The notes: a model not told the origin generated them from the letters alone. A stretch of DNA of 64,000 bases from Pseudomonas paralcaligenes (GCF_019655855.1 NZ_BPFX01000014.1:248001-312000); one strand, 5' to 3'. Numbered from the stretch's first letter, positions 47,270 to 57,365 are shown. Numbers and translations: made by a program.

Positions 47270-48259
47270 TCAGTCCAGCCGGACCAGCACCCGCCCGACC
47301 AGCTTGCCGGCGAGGATCTGCTCGATGGCCTTCGGCAGTTGCTCCAGGCTCACTTCCTCGGCCAGGCTCTCGAGGTTGCCCAGCTTCCATTGCAGGGACA
47401 GCTTGTCCCACATGGAGGCCTTGACCACCAGCGGCAGCTCCACCGAGTCCACCCCCAGCAGGTTGACCCCGCGCAGGATGAAGGGCGCCACATTGCCCTT
47501 GAAGCCCATGCCGGCGGTCAGGCCGCAACAGGCGGCGCTGGCGCCGTAGCGCAGCGACTTGACCACGTTGAACAGGATTTCCCCGCCCACGGTGTCCACC
47601 GCGCCGGCCCAGCGTTCCTTGAGCATGACCTTCTCGGCGCCGTCCTGCAGCTCCTCGCGCGGCACGATCTGCTGGGCCCCGAGCTGGCGCAGGAACTCGC
47701 CCTGCCCGGCCTTGCCGGTGGACGCCGCGACGTTGTAGCCGAGGCGCGCCAGCAGAGCCACGGCGATGCTGCCGACGCCGCCGGTGGCGCCGGTGACCAG
47801 CACCGGGCCGGCGGCCGGCGTGAGGCCGGCCTGCTCCAGCTTGTCCACGCACAGCGCGGCGGTCAGGCCGGCGGTGCCGAGCAGCATGGCCTCGCGTAGG
47901 GACAGGCCCGCCGGGCGCTTGATCACCCAGGCGGCCGGCACGCGGATGTACTGGCCGAAGCCGCCGGAAGTGTTCATGCCCAGGTCGTAGCCGGTGACGA
48001 TCACCTCGTCGCCCGCCGCGAACTCGCTCACCGAGGACTCGGCCACCACGCCGGCGGCGTCGATGCCCGGGGTGTGCGGGTAGGCCTTGGTCACGCCGCG
48101 GTTGCCGCTGGCGGACAGGGCGTCCTTGTAGTTGAGCGAGGAATATTGCACGCGGATCAGCACTTCGCCGGCCGGCAGGTCGGCCACCGCGCGCTCCACC
48201 ACCCTGGGCACGAAGGCGCCGTTCTCCTCGCTGACCAGCAATGCCTTGAACTGGCTCAT
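47270..48259 (-). CDS. YhdH/AcuI-type acrylyl-CoA reductase / quinone oxidoreductase
   Basis: A 329-residue medium-chain reductase without the zinc-alcohol-dehydrogenase cysteines. It has SLNYKDALSASGNRG, PGIDAAGVV and the nucleotide motif VTGATGGVGSIAV (about 152-164). The closest recalled relatives are YhdH/AcuI, which reduce acrylyl-CoA to propionyl-CoA using NADPH. It lies 10 bp after the sohB stop on the same strand. Confidence 0.9.
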   Translation of the reverse strand: MSQFKALLVSEENGAFVPRVVERAVADLPAGEVLIRVQYSSLNYKDALSASGNRGVTKAYPHTPGIDAAGVVAESSVSEFAAGDEVIVTGYDLGMNTSGGFGQYIRVPAAWVIKRPAGLSLREAMLLGTAGLTAALCVDKLEQAGLTPAAGPVLVTGATGGVGSIAVALLARLGYNVAASTGKAGQGEFLRQLGAQQIVPREELQDGAEKVMLKERWAGAVDTVGGEILFNVVKSLRYGASAACCGLTAGMGFKGNVAPFILRGVNLLGVDSVELPLVVKASMWDKLSLQWKLGNLESLAEEVSLEQLPKAIEQILAGKLVGRVLVRLD

Positions 48260-48269
48260 GCCATGCTCC

Positions 48270-49292
48270 TTACCAGAATCGTTGTTGATTGAGACGGCTC
48301 CACCCGTTCAGCAGCACGCGGTCGAGCGCGACGCTGGCAGCCAGCCCGAAACGCTCCGGCAGGCTCTTCTTCTCGGCGAAGTGCAGATGAAACAGTTCGG
48401 CCTCGCGGGCGCGCTCGGCCAGGTATTCGTCGCTGGTCCGGAGTTCGTCGACCAGGTGCTTGTTCAGCGCGGAAATGCCCAGCCAGACCTCGCCGGTGGC
48501 GATCTCGTCGATGCTCAGCTGCGGGCGGTAGCGCGCGACGAAGTTCTTGAACAGCTCGTGGGTGGTCTCCAGGTCTTCCTGGAACTTCTCCCGGCCCTTC
48601 TCGGTGTTCTCGCCGAACACCGTGAGGGTGCGCTTGAACTCGCCGGCCGTGAGCACCTCGACGTCGATGTCGTGCTTCTTCAGCAGGCGGTGGACGTTGG
48701 GCAGCTGCGCCACCACGCCGATGGAGCCGAGGATGGCGAAGGGCGCGGAGAGCACCTTGTCACCGATGCAGGCCATCATGTAACCGCCGCTGGCGGCGAC
48801 CTTGTCCACGCACACGGTCAGCGGCACGCCGGCCTGGCGGATGCGCGCCAGTTGCGAGGCGGCCAGGCCGTAGCCGTGGACCATGCCGCCGCCGCTCTCC
48901 AGGCGCAGCACCACCTCGTCCTGGGCGGTGGCCATGGTCAGCAGCGCGGTGATCTCATGGCGCAGGTTGTCGGTGGCCGAGGCCTTGATGTCGCCGTCGA
49001 AATCAAGCACGAACACCCGCGGCTTGTGCCTGCCTTCCTTCTTCTCCAGCTTGGCCTGCTTCGCCTCGGCCTTGCGCTGGACCTTGAGCTGCGCCTTGTC
49101 CAGCAGCTCGTGCTCGAGGCGTTCGCGCAGCGCCTTGTAGAAATCGTTGAGCTTGTTGACCTGCAAGTGGCCGGAGCCCTTGCCACGGCCCTTGCCGCGC
49201 AGCGCGGCGATGGTCAGCAGGACCACGATGATCGCGACCACCACCGTCAGGGTGCGAAGCAGGAACTCCGCATAATCCAACAGAAACTCCAC
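48270..49292 (-). CDS. sohB: SohB-type inner-membrane serine protease
   Basis: A 340-residue protease from a GTG start (49292) with GGGGGA upstream. An N-terminal membrane helix (LRTLTVVVAIIVVLLTIAAL), a charged coiled linker (about 60-95), and a ClpP-like SppA domain with catalytic serine in VAASGGYMMAC and the lysine further downstream. It acts in the periplasm on signal peptides or membrane proteins. An ATG-initiated longer frame to 49412 lacks homology. Confidence 0.92.
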   Translation of the reverse strand: MEFLLDYAEFLLRTLTVVVAIIVVLLTIAALRGKGRGKGSGHLQVNKLNDFYKALRERLEHELLDKAQLKVQRKAEAKQAKLEKKEGRHKPRVFVLDFDGDIKASATDNLRHEITALLTMATAQDEVVLRLESGGGMVHGYGLAASQLARIRQAGVPLTVCVDKVAASGGYMMACIGDKVLSAPFAILGSIGVVAQLPNVHRLLKKHDIDVEVLTAGEFKRTLTVFGENTEKGREKFQEDLETTHELFKNFVARYRPQLSIDEIATGEVWLGISALNKHLVDELRTSDEYLAERAREAELFHLHFAEKKSLPERFGLAASVALDRVLLNGWSRLNQQRFW

Positions 49293-49492
49293 AGGTTCCC
49301 CCTCGTCTATCCTGTCGCAGGCCCCCGGCAGGGCGGCTTGCCAGCCCCAAGCATACCGGCGCCGGGACGCGCCGGCCAACCGCCGCGAACGGGTGCCGGC
49401 GAATTCAAACAAGCGTATGTTTTTTCGTTGACAGCGGCTCGACTCTGCCCCTAACCTCGCGAAACCTCAACCCGTCAGGATCGGTAGCCGAC

Positions 49493-50203
49493 GTGGGCAG
49501 CATCTATCTGATACGACATGGCCAGGCCTCCTTCGGTGCGGACGATTACGACGTGCTGTCGCCCCTCGGCGTGCGCCAGGCCGAAGTGCTCGGCGACCAC
49601 CTCGCCCAGCTGGGCGTCAGCCTCGACCGTTGCCTCAGCGGCAGCCTGCGCCGCCAGCAGCATACCGCCACCGCCGCCCTGCAGCGCTGCGTGGCCGCCG
49701 GCCTGAACGCGCCGGAGCTGGAAATCGATCCGGCCTTCAACGAATTCGACGCCGAGGCGGTGATCCGCAACCTGCTGCCCGCCATGCTCCCCGACGAGCC
49801 GGACGCGCTGGACATCCTGCGCAACCCGAAGGACAACCGCGCCGCCTTCCAGCACCTGTTCGCCCGCATCATCCGGCGCTGGGTCAGCGGCGAGCACGAC
49901 GCACCGGGCCACAACACCTGGCGGACCTTCGTCGAGACCGTGGAGGATGGTCTGCAACGCCTGCTGGCGCAAGCGGAGCGCGGCCATTCGGTGGCGGTGT
50001 TCACGTCCGGTGGCACCATCACCGCCCTGCTCCACCTGCTGACAGGCGTGCCGGCCGACAAGGCCTTCGAACTCAACTGGCAGATCGTCAACACCTCGCT
50101 CTCGCGCCTGCAGTTCCGCGGCAGCGACGTGACCCTGGCTTCCTTCAACAGCCGTGTGCATTTGGAACTGTTGAGGACCCCGGAACTCATCACCTATCGC
50201 TGA
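49493..50203 (+). CDS. Histidine phosphatase family protein
   Basis: A 236-residue phosphoglycerate mutase-like protein: IYLIRHGQASFG has the catalytic RHG, GSLRRQQHTA follows, and HSVAVFTSGGTITALLH supplies the position of the second histidine motif (TSGG, Ser/Thr rather than His). It starts at GTG 49493. First gene of a run with SCP2, aminoglycoside-phosphotransferase-like and SDR genes that looks like lipid catabolism. Confidence 0.9.
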   Translation: MGSIYLIRHGQASFGADDYDVLSPLGVRQAEVLGDHLAQLGVSLDRCLSGSLRRQQHTATAALQRCVAAGLNAPELEIDPAFNEFDAEAVIRNLLPAMLPDEPDALDILRNPKDNRAAFQHLFARIIRRWVSGEHDAPGHNTWRTFVETVEDGLQRLLAQAERGHSVAVFTSGGTITALLHLLTGVPADKAFELNWQIVNTSLSRLQFRGSDVTLASFNSRVHLELLRTPELITYR

Positions 50204-50263
50204 GTCCGGCCCACAGCGGCCCCGCAAGGTCGCGAGCAACCCTAGATAAAAAGGATAGAAACC

Positions 50264-50578
50264 ATGAGCTCCGTTGCCGACATCATCAACACCATGAAAT
50301 CCAAGTTCAACGCCAGCGCTGCGTCCGGCCTGGACCTGGTCTTCCAGTTCAACATCGAAGACGGTGAGAACTACGCGCTGATCGTCAAAGACGGCACCTG
50401 CGACGTACAGGCTGGCGACAACCCCAACGCCAACGTCACCCTGATCATGGACAGCGCCACCCTGGCCGGCATCGCCAGCGGCGAAACCGACGGCATGCAG
50501 GCCTTCATGGGCGGCAAGCTGCGCGCCGAAGGCGACATGATGCTGGCCATGAAACTGGCCGAGCTGTTCCCGGTATAA
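50264..50578 (+). CDS. SCP2 sterol-binding domain protein
   Basis: A 104-residue single-domain SCP2 protein: LDLVFQFNIEDGENYALIVKDGTCDVQAG and the ending GGKLRAEGDMMLAMKLAELFPV are typical. It binds lipids or acyl-CoA and lies between the phosphatase and the phosphotransferase-like gene. AAAGGATAG precedes the ATG. Confidence 0.93.
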   Translation: MSSVADIINTMKSKFNASAASGLDLVFQFNIEDGENYALIVKDGTCDVQAGDNPNANVTLIMDSATLAGIASGETDGMQAFMGGKLRAEGDMMLAMKLAELFPV

Positions 50579-50604
50579 GCCTCGGGGCACACCGCGCAAC
50601 AGCG

Positions 50605-50637
50605 AAAAACCGGAGCCTTCGGACTCCGGTTTTTTTT
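50605..50637 (+). terminator. Terminator after SCP2
   Basis: A stem, AAACCGGAG with CTCCGGTTT (about 9 bp), followed by eight T residues. Confidence 0.88.
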
Positions 50638-50778
50638 CGCCCGCGCCCAGGCGAAACGCGGCAATCAGGGCTCTTGATCAATGACCAACAGCCACATCTA
50701 TAACGCTGTGCTTTGCTTAAGGGCACCATTAAATTAGCCAATGATTAGTGGCCCCCATCATCAGCAGAAGGGATAAGC

Positions 50779-51846
50779 ATGACGCTGACAGACCAGTCCA
50801 CCGGCATCCGCGAAGGCGAAGAGCTAGACGCCGCGCAGATCGACCCCTACCTGAAGGCGCACATCCCCGGTCTCACCGGAACCCCGCGCATCAGCCAGTT
50901 CCCCGGCGGCGCCTCCAACCTGACCTACCTGCTGGAATACCCGGGGCAGGAATTCGTCCTGCGTCGCCCGCCCTTCGGCCACAAGGCCAAGTCGGCCCAC
51001 GACATGGGCCGCGAATACCGCATCCTGAACCAGCTCAACGCCGGCTTCCCGTACTGCCCGAAGGCCTACGTGCACTGCACCGACGAGTCGGTGATCGGCA
51101 GCGAGTTCTACGTGATGCAGCGGGTCAAGGGCATCATCCTGCGCAGCGACATGCCGGCCGAGCTGGACTTCAGCGCCGAGCAGACCCGCGAGCTGTGCAA
51201 GAGCTTCATCGACAAGCTGGTCGAGCTGCACAACGTCGACTACCAGGCCTGCGGCCTCGCCGACCTGGGCAAGCCGGAAGGCTACGTCAAGCGCCAGATC
51301 GAAGGCTGGAGCGACCGCTACGAGAAGGCCCTGACCCCCGACGCTCCGGCCTGGGAAGCGGTCAAGACCTGGCTGCGCGACAAGATGCCGGCCGACCACC
51401 ACAAGCCGGGCATCGTGCACAACGACTACCGCTTCGACAACGTCATCCTCGACCCGGCCAACCCGATGCAGATCATCGGCGTGCTGGACTGGGAGCTGAC
51501 CACCATCGGCGACCCGTTGATGGACCTGGGCAACACCCTCGCCTACTGGATCGACGCCGGCGACCCGCCGCCCGTGCAGCTGATGCGCCGCCAGCCGAGC
51601 AACGCGCCGGGCATGCTGACCCGCCAGGAGTTCGTCGACTACTACGCCGAGCGCGCCGACATCCGCATCGACAACTTCGACTTCTACTACGTGTACGGCC
51701 TGTTCCGCCTGGCCGGCATCGTGCAGCAGATCTACTACCGCTTCTTCCATGGCCAGACCAAGGACAAGCGCTTCGCCCAGTTCATCCACATGAACAAGCT
51801 GCTGGAACAGATGGCCCTCCAGGTCATCGGCAAATCCACCCTCTAA
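50779..51846 (+). CDS. APH-type phosphotransferase family protein (ACAD10-like)
   Basis: A 355-residue kinase-fold protein: FPGGASNLTYLLEY (phosphate loop), IVHNDYRFDNVILD (Brenner motif, catalytic D) and GVLDWELTTIGDPLMDLGNT (metal-binding D). Homologues accompany acyl-CoA dehydrogenases and are proposed to phosphorylate 4-hydroxy acids. No acyl-CoA dehydrogenase is adjacent here. It shares direction with the SDR gene 25 bp downstream. Confidence 0.92.
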   Translation: MTLTDQSTGIREGEELDAAQIDPYLKAHIPGLTGTPRISQFPGGASNLTYLLEYPGQEFVLRRPPFGHKAKSAHDMGREYRILNQLNAGFPYCPKAYVHCTDESVIGSEFYVMQRVKGIILRSDMPAELDFSAEQTRELCKSFIDKLVELHNVDYQACGLADLGKPEGYVKRQIEGWSDRYEKALTPDAPAWEAVKTWLRDKMPADHHKPGIVHNDYRFDNVILDPANPMQIIGVLDWELTTIGDPLMDLGNTLAYWIDAGDPPPVQLMRRQPSNAPGMLTRQEFVDYYAERADIRIDNFDFYYVYGLFRLAGIVQQIYYRFFHGQTKDKRFAQFIHMNKLLEQMALQVIGKSTL

Positions 51847-51871
51847 CCCCGGCTCAGACAAGGTAACCACA

Positions 51872-52639
51872 ATGTCCAAGACCCACCTGTTCGACCTCGA
51901 CGGCAAGATCGCTTTCGTTTCCGGCGCCAGCCGCGGCATCGGCGAGGCCATCGCCAAGCTGCTGGCCCAGCAGGGCGCCCACGTGATCGTCTCGAGCCGC
52001 AAGATCGAAGGCTGCCAGGCCGTCGCCGACGCGATCATCGCCGAGGGTGGCAAGGCCACCGCCATCGCCTGCCACATCGGCGAGATGGAGCAGATCCAGA
52101 ACGTCTTCGCGTTCATCCGCGAGCAGTTCGGCCGCCTCGACATCCTGGTCAACAACGCCGCCACCAACCCACAGTTCTGCAACGTGCTGGACACCGACCT
52201 GGGCGCCTTCCAGAAGACCGTGGACGTCAACATCCGCGGCTACTACTTCATGTCCATCGAAGGCGGCAAGCTGATGAAGCAGAACGGCGGTGGCAGCATC
52301 ATCAACGTCGCCTCCATCAACGGAGTCTCCCCGGGCGAGTTCCAGGGCATCTACTCGGTGACCAAGGCCGCCGTGATCAGCATGACCAAGGTGTTCGCCA
52401 AGGAATGCGCCCAGTTCGGCATCCGCTGCAACGCCCTGCTGCCGGGCCTGACCGACACCAAGTTCGCCTCCGCCCTGGTGAAGAACGACTCCATCCTCAA
52501 CGTCGCCCTGCAGCGTATCCCGCTCAAGCGCGTGGCCGACCCGAGCGAGATGGCCGGCACCGTGCTGTACCTGGCCAGCGACGCCTCCAGCTACACCACC
52601 GGCGTGGCGCTGAACGTGGATGGCGGCTTCCTCTCCTGA
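51872..52639 (+). CDS. SDR-family oxidoreductase
   Basis: A 255-residue classical SDR: FVSGASRGIGEAIAK (TGxxxGxG variant), NNAATNPQF, IINVASINGVSPG (Ser), and YSVTKAAVISM (YxxxK). C-terminal GVALNVDGGFLS is the usual end of FabG-like proteins. It probably works with the APH-type gene on hydroxyacyl substrates. Confidence 0.94.
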   Translation: MSKTHLFDLDGKIAFVSGASRGIGEAIAKLLAQQGAHVIVSSRKIEGCQAVADAIIAEGGKATAIACHIGEMEQIQNVFAFIREQFGRLDILVNNAATNPQFCNVLDTDLGAFQKTVDVNIRGYYFMSIEGGKLMKQNGGGSIINVASINGVSPGEFQGIYSVTKAAVISMTKVFAKECAQFGIRCNALLPGLTDTKFASALVKNDSILNVALQRIPLKRVADPSEMAGTVLYLASDASSYTTGVALNVDGGFLS

Positions 52640-52655
52640 GGACGCCCGCACAGCC

Positions 52656-52688
52656 ATGAAAAAAGGGACCTTCGGGTCCCTTTTTCAT
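52656..52688. terminator. Terminator after the SDR gene
   Basis: A stem, AAAAAAGGGACC with GGTCCCTTTTT around TTCG, in both directions. Confidence 0.9.
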
Positions 52689-52706
52689 TGGTACGGGTCA
52701 TTGCCC

Positions 52707-52727
52707 GTAGGGTGCGCCGCGCGCACC
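52707..52727. repeat. 21 bp dispersed repeat, copy B
   Basis: Perfect reverse-complement match of copy A at 44227-44247, in an intergenic region. Confidence 0.7.
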
Positions 52728-52773
52728 AAAACATCCGGGAAAACTCACGCGGCGTTCCCGGATCGCATCCGGG

Positions 52774-53424
52774 CTACTCCCACTCCTTCAGCGCCTGCTC
52801 GGCCGCCTGGTTCATCGGCTTGGCCAGCAGGCCGGTCGGGCTGAGGCTGACGCTGTAGGCGGCGCCGTCGGCGATGGGCAGGTAGGTGACCCGGCCGGCC
52901 TGGGCGTCGAACAGGAACAGGTCGCGCTGCCCCAGGCGCAGCCAGCGCCACAGGTCGATGCCGTAGGGGCTCTGCGCCAGCTGGACTTGGGCATGGCGGG
53001 CGGTCTGCTGCTGCTCGATGGCGAGGAAGCGGCCGGACAGCCGCTCCAGGCGGTAGCCCGGCTCCAGGCCGATCAGCGCGGCCAGGCCCTTCCAGCCCAG
53101 CAGGCGGGCGTCGAGCTGCCAGAGGTCGCCTTCCAGCGTCACCTGACGCTCCTCGGCGCCCTCAATCACGCTGACCCGGTAGCGTTGCGGGCCGTCCGCC
53201 GCGAAGCTCAGGGTCACCAGCGGCCGGTCCTGCACCTGCGGGTCGTAGCTGCGCAGGTCGTAGGCCACCACGCCGATCAGCAGCGCCAGGGCGAGAAAGG
53301 CGAGGCCGACGGTGCCGCGCAGCCAGGCCAGGAACCAGTGGGGGGTGAACAGGATGCGGGCGGCGATGAACAGCGCCAGCAAGGCCAGCAGGCCGGTGAA
53401 CCAGGCCAGGCCGTCGTACTGCAT
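52774..53424 (-). CDS. Hypothetical membrane-anchored protein
   Basis: A 216-residue protein with two N-terminal membrane helices (GLLALLALFIAARILF and GLAFLALALLIGVVAYDL) followed by a soluble domain of about 150 residues. It resembles a Pseudomonas protein often mis-named 'multidrug transporter', though two helices do not make a transporter. Function unknown; divergent from the TSUP gene. Confidence 0.8.
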   Translation of the reverse strand: MQYDGLAWFTGLLALLALFIAARILFTPHWFLAWLRGTVGLAFLALALLIGVVAYDLRSYDPQVQDRPLVTLSFAADGPQRYRVSVIEGAEERQVTLEGDLWQLDARLLGWKGLAALIGLEPGYRLERLSGRFLAIEQQQTARHAQVQLAQSPYGIDLWRWLRLGQRDLFLFDAQAGRVTYLPIADGAAYSVSLSPTGLLAKPMNQAAEQALKEWE

Positions 53425-53524
53425 GGATGCGATTCCTTCTGCGGTTTTTTGCCGGCATTATGCGGAGTGGCCGCCCGGCTAACCAGCAACGGCCCGCCAC
53501 AATTGAATCCACTTCGAGTTTTTT

Positions 53525-54301
53525 ATGCCGTTTCCCTTCGAACTGGGCGTCGACCCGGCCACGCTGCTGGTGCTCGCCCTGGTCGCCTTCACCGCGGGTT
53601 TCATCGACGCCATCGCCGGCGGCGGCGGTCTGCTGACCATCCCGGCACTGCTCACCGCGGGCCTGCCGCCCCATCTGGTGCTGGGCACCAACAAGCTGTG
53701 CGCCACCTTCGGTTCCGCCACCGCCAGCTACACCTTCTACCGGCGCAAGCTGTTCTCCCCCAGGCACTGGCGCAACGCGCTGATCGCCACGGCCGTGGGC
53801 GCGGCCATCGGCGCCATCATCGCCCACTGGCTGCCCGCCGCCTGGCTCAACCAGATGCTGCCGGCGGTGGTGTTCGGCTGCGGCCTGTACCTGCTGTTCG
53901 GCAAGACACCGGAGACCCATGGCCAGGAAGATGCGCCCGTGGCCCAGGGCCGCCAGTGGCCCCAGGGGCTCGGCCTGGGCTTCTACGACGGCGTGGCCGG
54001 CCCCGGCACCGGCGCGTTCTGGACGGTGAGCACCCTGCTGCTCTACCCCATGGACCTGGTGCGCGCCAGCGGCGTGGCGCGCAGCATGAACTTCGTCAGC
54101 AACGGCGTGGCCCTGGCGGTGTTCGTGATCGCCGGCCAGGTGGCCTGGCTGCTCGGCATCGCCATGGGCCTGGCGCTGATGGCCGGCGCCTTCCTCGGCG
54201 CCCGCACGGCGATCAGCGGCGGCTCGCGCTTCATCCGCCCGGTCTTCATTCTGGTGGTCCTGGCGCTGACCGCGCGCCTGGCCTGGCAGCACTGGTTCTG
54301 A
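53525..54301 (+). CDS. TSUP (YfcA-like) family membrane permease
   Basis: A 258-residue protein with about eight helices. It has FTAGFIDAIAGGGGLLTIPALL and LGTNKLCATFGSATAS at the start and GFYDGVAGPGTGAFWTV in the second half, the best match of the three TSUP genes to the YfcA subgroup. Exports or imports small anions. Followed after 16 bp by the VOC gene. Confidence 0.93.
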   Translation: MPFPFELGVDPATLLVLALVAFTAGFIDAIAGGGGLLTIPALLTAGLPPHLVLGTNKLCATFGSATASYTFYRRKLFSPRHWRNALIATAVGAAIGAIIAHWLPAAWLNQMLPAVVFGCGLYLLFGKTPETHGQEDAPVAQGRQWPQGLGLGFYDGVAGPGTGAFWTVSTLLLYPMDLVRASGVARSMNFVSNGVALAVFVIAGQVAWLLGIAMGLALMAGAFLGARTAISGGSRFIRPVFILVVLALTARLAWQHWF

Positions 54302-54317
54302 CTCACGAGGCATCCCC

Positions 54318-54683
54318 ATGAAACTTGGCAAGACCACTCCGATCCTGCGCGTTTTCGACGAGACCAAGACACGGGAGTTCTACGTCGACTTCCTCGGCTT
54401 CCGGGTCGACTGGGAGCACCGCTTCGCCCCCGACCTGCCGCTGTACCTGCAGGTCTCCCGCGACGGCTGCGTGCTGCACCTGTCCGAACACCATGGCGAC
54501 GCCTGCCCGGGCGCCGCGCTGCGCATCGAGACCGACGCGCTGGACGCCTTCCACCGGGAACTGGAACAGAAGCACTACGGCTACGCGCGCCCCGGCATCG
54601 AGGCGATGCCCTGGGGCAGCCGCGACATGAACGTGCGCGACCCCTTCGGCAACCGCCTGACCTTCACCGACGCGGTGGGCTGA
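54318..54683 (+). CDS. VOC-fold (glyoxalase/bleomycin-resistance superfamily) protein
   Basis: A 121-residue protein of the bleomycin-resistance-like type: ILRVFDETKTREFYVDFLGFRVDWEH and the ending RDPFGNRLTFTDAVG are typical. Such proteins bind antibiotics or form small oxygenases. Its stop codon TGA is the left copy of the MITE's target duplication. Confidence 0.88.
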   Translation: MKLGKTTPILRVFDETKTREFYVDFLGFRVDWEHRFAPDLPLYLQVSRDGCVLHLSEHHGDACPGAALRIETDALDAFHRELEQKHYGYARPGIEAMPWGSRDMNVRDPFGNRLTFTDAVG

Positions 54684-54824
54684 GAACCTGTTCACGATCT
54701 TCTGGATTAGAGCCAGATGGTGGCAAAAACGACCGAGGAAGCGGAGTTTACGAGTGGTAAATGAGCATTCCGAGGGCGTTTTTAACGCCGTATGGCCGCG
54801 AGCCAGGAGATCGTGAACAGGTTC
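54684..54824. mobile_element. MITE (IS5/TNA-type), about 141 bp
   Basis: Perfect 17 bp terminal inverted repeats, GAACCTGTTCACGATCT at 54684-54700 and its complement at 54808-54824, are flanked by TGA on both sides (54681-54683, 54825-54827). A 3 bp TNA duplication fits the IS5 superfamily. No coding capacity. It lies between the VOC stop and the nudC stop. Confidence 0.8.
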
Positions 54825-54830
54825 TGAGGC

Positions 54831-55664
54831 TCAGCGGTGCAGCTGCGGCTCAGGCTGCCCCAGGCGGCGGGCCACATAAAGGTCGATCAGGTAGCGGGCG
54901 ATGGAGCGCGACATCGGCAGCGGCGGCAGCCGGTCGAGGGGAAACCAGGCGGCGTCCTCGATCTCGTCGGCCTGGGGCACGATCTCGCCGCCGGCGTATT
55001 CGGCATGGAAGCCGAGCATCAGCGAATGGGGGAACGGCCAGCTCTGGCTGCCCAGGTACTGCGGGTCGCGCACCTGGATGCCGACCTCCTCCAGCACCTC
55101 GCGGGCCACGCACTCCTCCGCCGACTCGCCGGGCTCGACGAAGCCGGCCAGGGTGCTGTACATACCGGAGACGAAGCGCGGCGAGCGGGCCAGCAGGATC
55201 TCGTCGCCACGGGTGACCAGCACGATCATGCTCGGCGAGATGCGCGCGTAGCTGTCCAGGCCGCACTCGGGGCAGCGCATGCAGCGCTCGCCCGGCACCT
55301 GGCGGTTGCGGCTGCCGCAGCGGCCGCAGAAGCGGTGGTTGAGGTCCCAGTTGCCGACCTGCTCGGCGAACGAGAGCATGCGGAAGGTGGGATAGTCGGC
55401 CTGCAGCATGAACTGGCGCAGCCCCTGCCAGAAGCAGCCGGGCATGTCCGCCGGGCGGTCCAAAGCCAGCAGCCAGACCGGCTCGCCGTCGAAGTGGCCG
55501 AGGCCGTGCTCGGCGATCAGCGGCAGGTCCTGGCGCTTGAGCCATTCGCGGGGGAACAGCACGCCGTTGGCGTCGGCGAGAAACCCCTGCGGGCTGCGCA
55601 CCAGTGCCCAGCCGCCGGGCTGGCCGTTGTCCAGCGGCGGCTGGGTCTGCCAGCCGGCAGCCAT
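54831..55664 (-). CDS. nudC: NADH pyrophosphatase / RNA NAD-decapping hydrolase
   Basis: A 277-residue protein starting [13 protein letters not shown] (ATG 55664). Zinc ribbon CGRCG...CMRCPEC (about 126-148), then the Nudix box [23 protein letters not shown] and the NudC signature SQSWPFPHS (commonly SQPWPFP). It splits NADH and removes NAD caps from RNA. The start overlaps the fimL stop by one base (TGATG), suggesting coupling. Confidence 0.95.
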   Translation of the reverse strand: MAAGWQTQPPLDNGQPGGWALVRSPQGFLADANGVLFPREWLKRQDLPLIAEHGLGHFDGEPVWLLALDRPADMPGCFWQGLRQFMLQADYPTFRMLSFAEQVGNWDLNHRFCGRCGSRNRQVPGERCMRCPECGLDSYARISPSMIVLVTRGDEILLARSPRFVSGMYSTLAGFVEPGESAEECVAREVLEEVGIQVRDPQYLGSQSWPFPHSLMLGFHAEYAGGEIVPQADEIEDAAWFPLDRLPPLPMSRSIARYLIDLYVARRLGQPEPQLHR

Positions 55665-57337
55665 CAGGCGGCTACCGACATGCCAAGAGCCCGGACGCTC
55701 TCCTCGGCGAGGTCGAGCACGCTCGGCGTGGTCTCGGGGCGCAGCACGGCGCCACCTTCGAGGTAGTACTCCAGGCTGCTGAGGGCGTCGGCCAGGGTCT
55801 CCAGCATCTGCTCGGAAGGCATCTGCAGGGAATCGATCATCTGCGTCTGGATGTAGTCCGCGCACAGGCCGATCAGCCGCGCCGCGCGCTCCTGGTCGAG
55901 GAACCAGAGGCCGCCGCGCACCGCCTGCAGGCTGAAGGGCACGTTGGCCAGGTGCAGCTTGTCGCCGGCCGATTCCAGGTAGGAAGTGATCGCCCGCTTG
56001 GCCAGGGCCAGGCCGCCACGGGCCTCGTCGACCACCACGATGCGCGCCTCGGCCAGCTGGTGGGCAGCGAACGCCTCGCCCTCGTCGCCCGGCTGCGCCA
56101 CGCTGGGACGCTGGTTGCGCTGCTCGCCGCGCTCCAGGCTGGCGACCATGCTCTCCACGTACAGCACGGCCTCGGCCAGCTTGTGCAGGTCGCCGCTCTC
56201 GGCCCGGTTGTCTTCGCCCCAGCCGGCCACCAGTGGCAGCTGGCCCTGCAGGGCGCTGGCGGCGGAACTCAGGCCGACCATGCCGAGGGTCTTGGCCAGC
56301 TTGCCGAGCAGCGCGTGCAGGTTGCCGTAGCTGTCCGGCTGGGCGGTGCCGCGCTCGATCAGGTCGAGCAGGTCCTTGACGCTGGCCAGCTCCTCGCGGA
56401 TGGCGGTGGACAGCGAACGCAGCACGCCCTGACCGGGGCCGGACAGGCGCTGGTATTCCTCGTCCAGCAGGTGATCGGTGAACGGCAGCGGGGTCAGCCC
56501 GAACACCTCGCGCACCGCGCTGGCATGTGGCCCGCGGCTGTCCGCCAGGGCCACCAGGTAGAGCAGTTCCTTGAGCAGGCTGCGCGGCGCCTCGTAGCCG
56601 CCGTTGCCGCCCAGGGCCTGTCTGATCTCGCGGTCGAGGCGGGAGAACAGCTGCTTGCGCGCCTTGCGCGGCAGCAGCTGGCCGTCCAGTTGCGACTCGA
56701 CGGCCGCGGCGCCGATCCAGTACAGGCGCCCTGCCGGCTTGTCGGCGAACAGGCTGTCCAGGCGTCCCAGCGCGCGCAGCATCAGCTTGAGGCCGGCCTG
56801 GGGATTGTCCTCGCGGATGAAGCCGAGCAGGCCGACCTGGAACATGTGGCGCAGGCGCCGCGCGTCGGCGGCGCTGACCGCCCCGCCCGGCGTGCCGGCG
56901 GGGCGCGGCTGGTCGAGGCGCACGCTGAAGAAGAAGCTTTCCGGCAACGGCGGCTGGGCGCCGGCCTGGCGCAGGTCGTTGATCGCCGGCAGCAGCAGCT
57001 CCGGCATTTCCTGGCGGTGGGCATCGACGTTTTCCAGGTAGCGGCGCAGCACGTAGAGCGCGTTGCTCAGGGCGGACAGCTGGCCGTCGCGCTCCTCGCC
57101 CGCGCCGGTGGGGATGTCCGTCGCCTGTTGCAGCACTTCCTGGGCCAGCAGCTCGGCACCGGCCAGCTCGATCAGGTTGAGGGTGCCGCGCACCTGTTGC
57201 AGGTTTTCCACGGCCTGCTGCAGCAGGCTGCCGTTGTTGCGTTCGGCGATGAACTGCTCGAGGCTCTGTTCGGTCTCTTCCATGGTGGTGAACAGTTCGT
57301 CACGCACCAGACTCAGGGATGTCGCTCCAGTGACCAT
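55664..57337 (-). CDS. fimL: FimL, twitching motility and cAMP signalling scaffold
   Basis: A 557-residue protein similar to the N-terminal part of ChpA/PilL with repeated helical Hpt-like modules (for example [31 protein letters not shown] near the start), but the histidine that would be phosphorylated is absent from the Hpt-like segments I can see. In P. aeruginosa FimL links the Pil-Chp system to CyaB and type IV pili at the pole. Followed by nudC, the recalled Pseudomonas order. Confidence 0.9.
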   Translation of the reverse strand: MVTGATSLSLVRDELFTTMEETEQSLEQFIAERNNGSLLQQAVENLQQVRGTLNLIELAGAELLAQEVLQQATDIPTGAGEERDGQLSALSNALYVLRRYLENVDAHRQEMPELLLPAINDLRQAGAQPPLPESFFFSVRLDQPRPAGTPGGAVSAADARRLRHMFQVGLLGFIREDNPQAGLKLMLRALGRLDSLFADKPAGRLYWIGAAAVESQLDGQLLPRKARKQLFSRLDREIRQALGGNGGYEAPRSLLKELLYLVALADSRGPHASAVREVFGLTPLPFTDHLLDEEYQRLSGPGQGVLRSLSTAIREELASVKDLLDLIERGTAQPDSYGNLHALLGKLAKTLGMVGLSSAASALQGQLPLVAGWGEDNRAESGDLHKLAEAVLYVESMVASLERGEQRNQRPSVAQPGDEGEAFAAHQLAEARIVVVDEARGGLALAKRAITSYLESAGDKLHLANVPFSLQAVRGGLWFLDQERAARLIGLCADYIQTQMIDSLQMPSEQMLETLADALSSLEYYLEGGAVLRPETTPSVLDLAEESVRALGMSVAA

Positions 57338-57365
57338 GGGTCTGCTGAACCTCTTCTAGGCTAGG

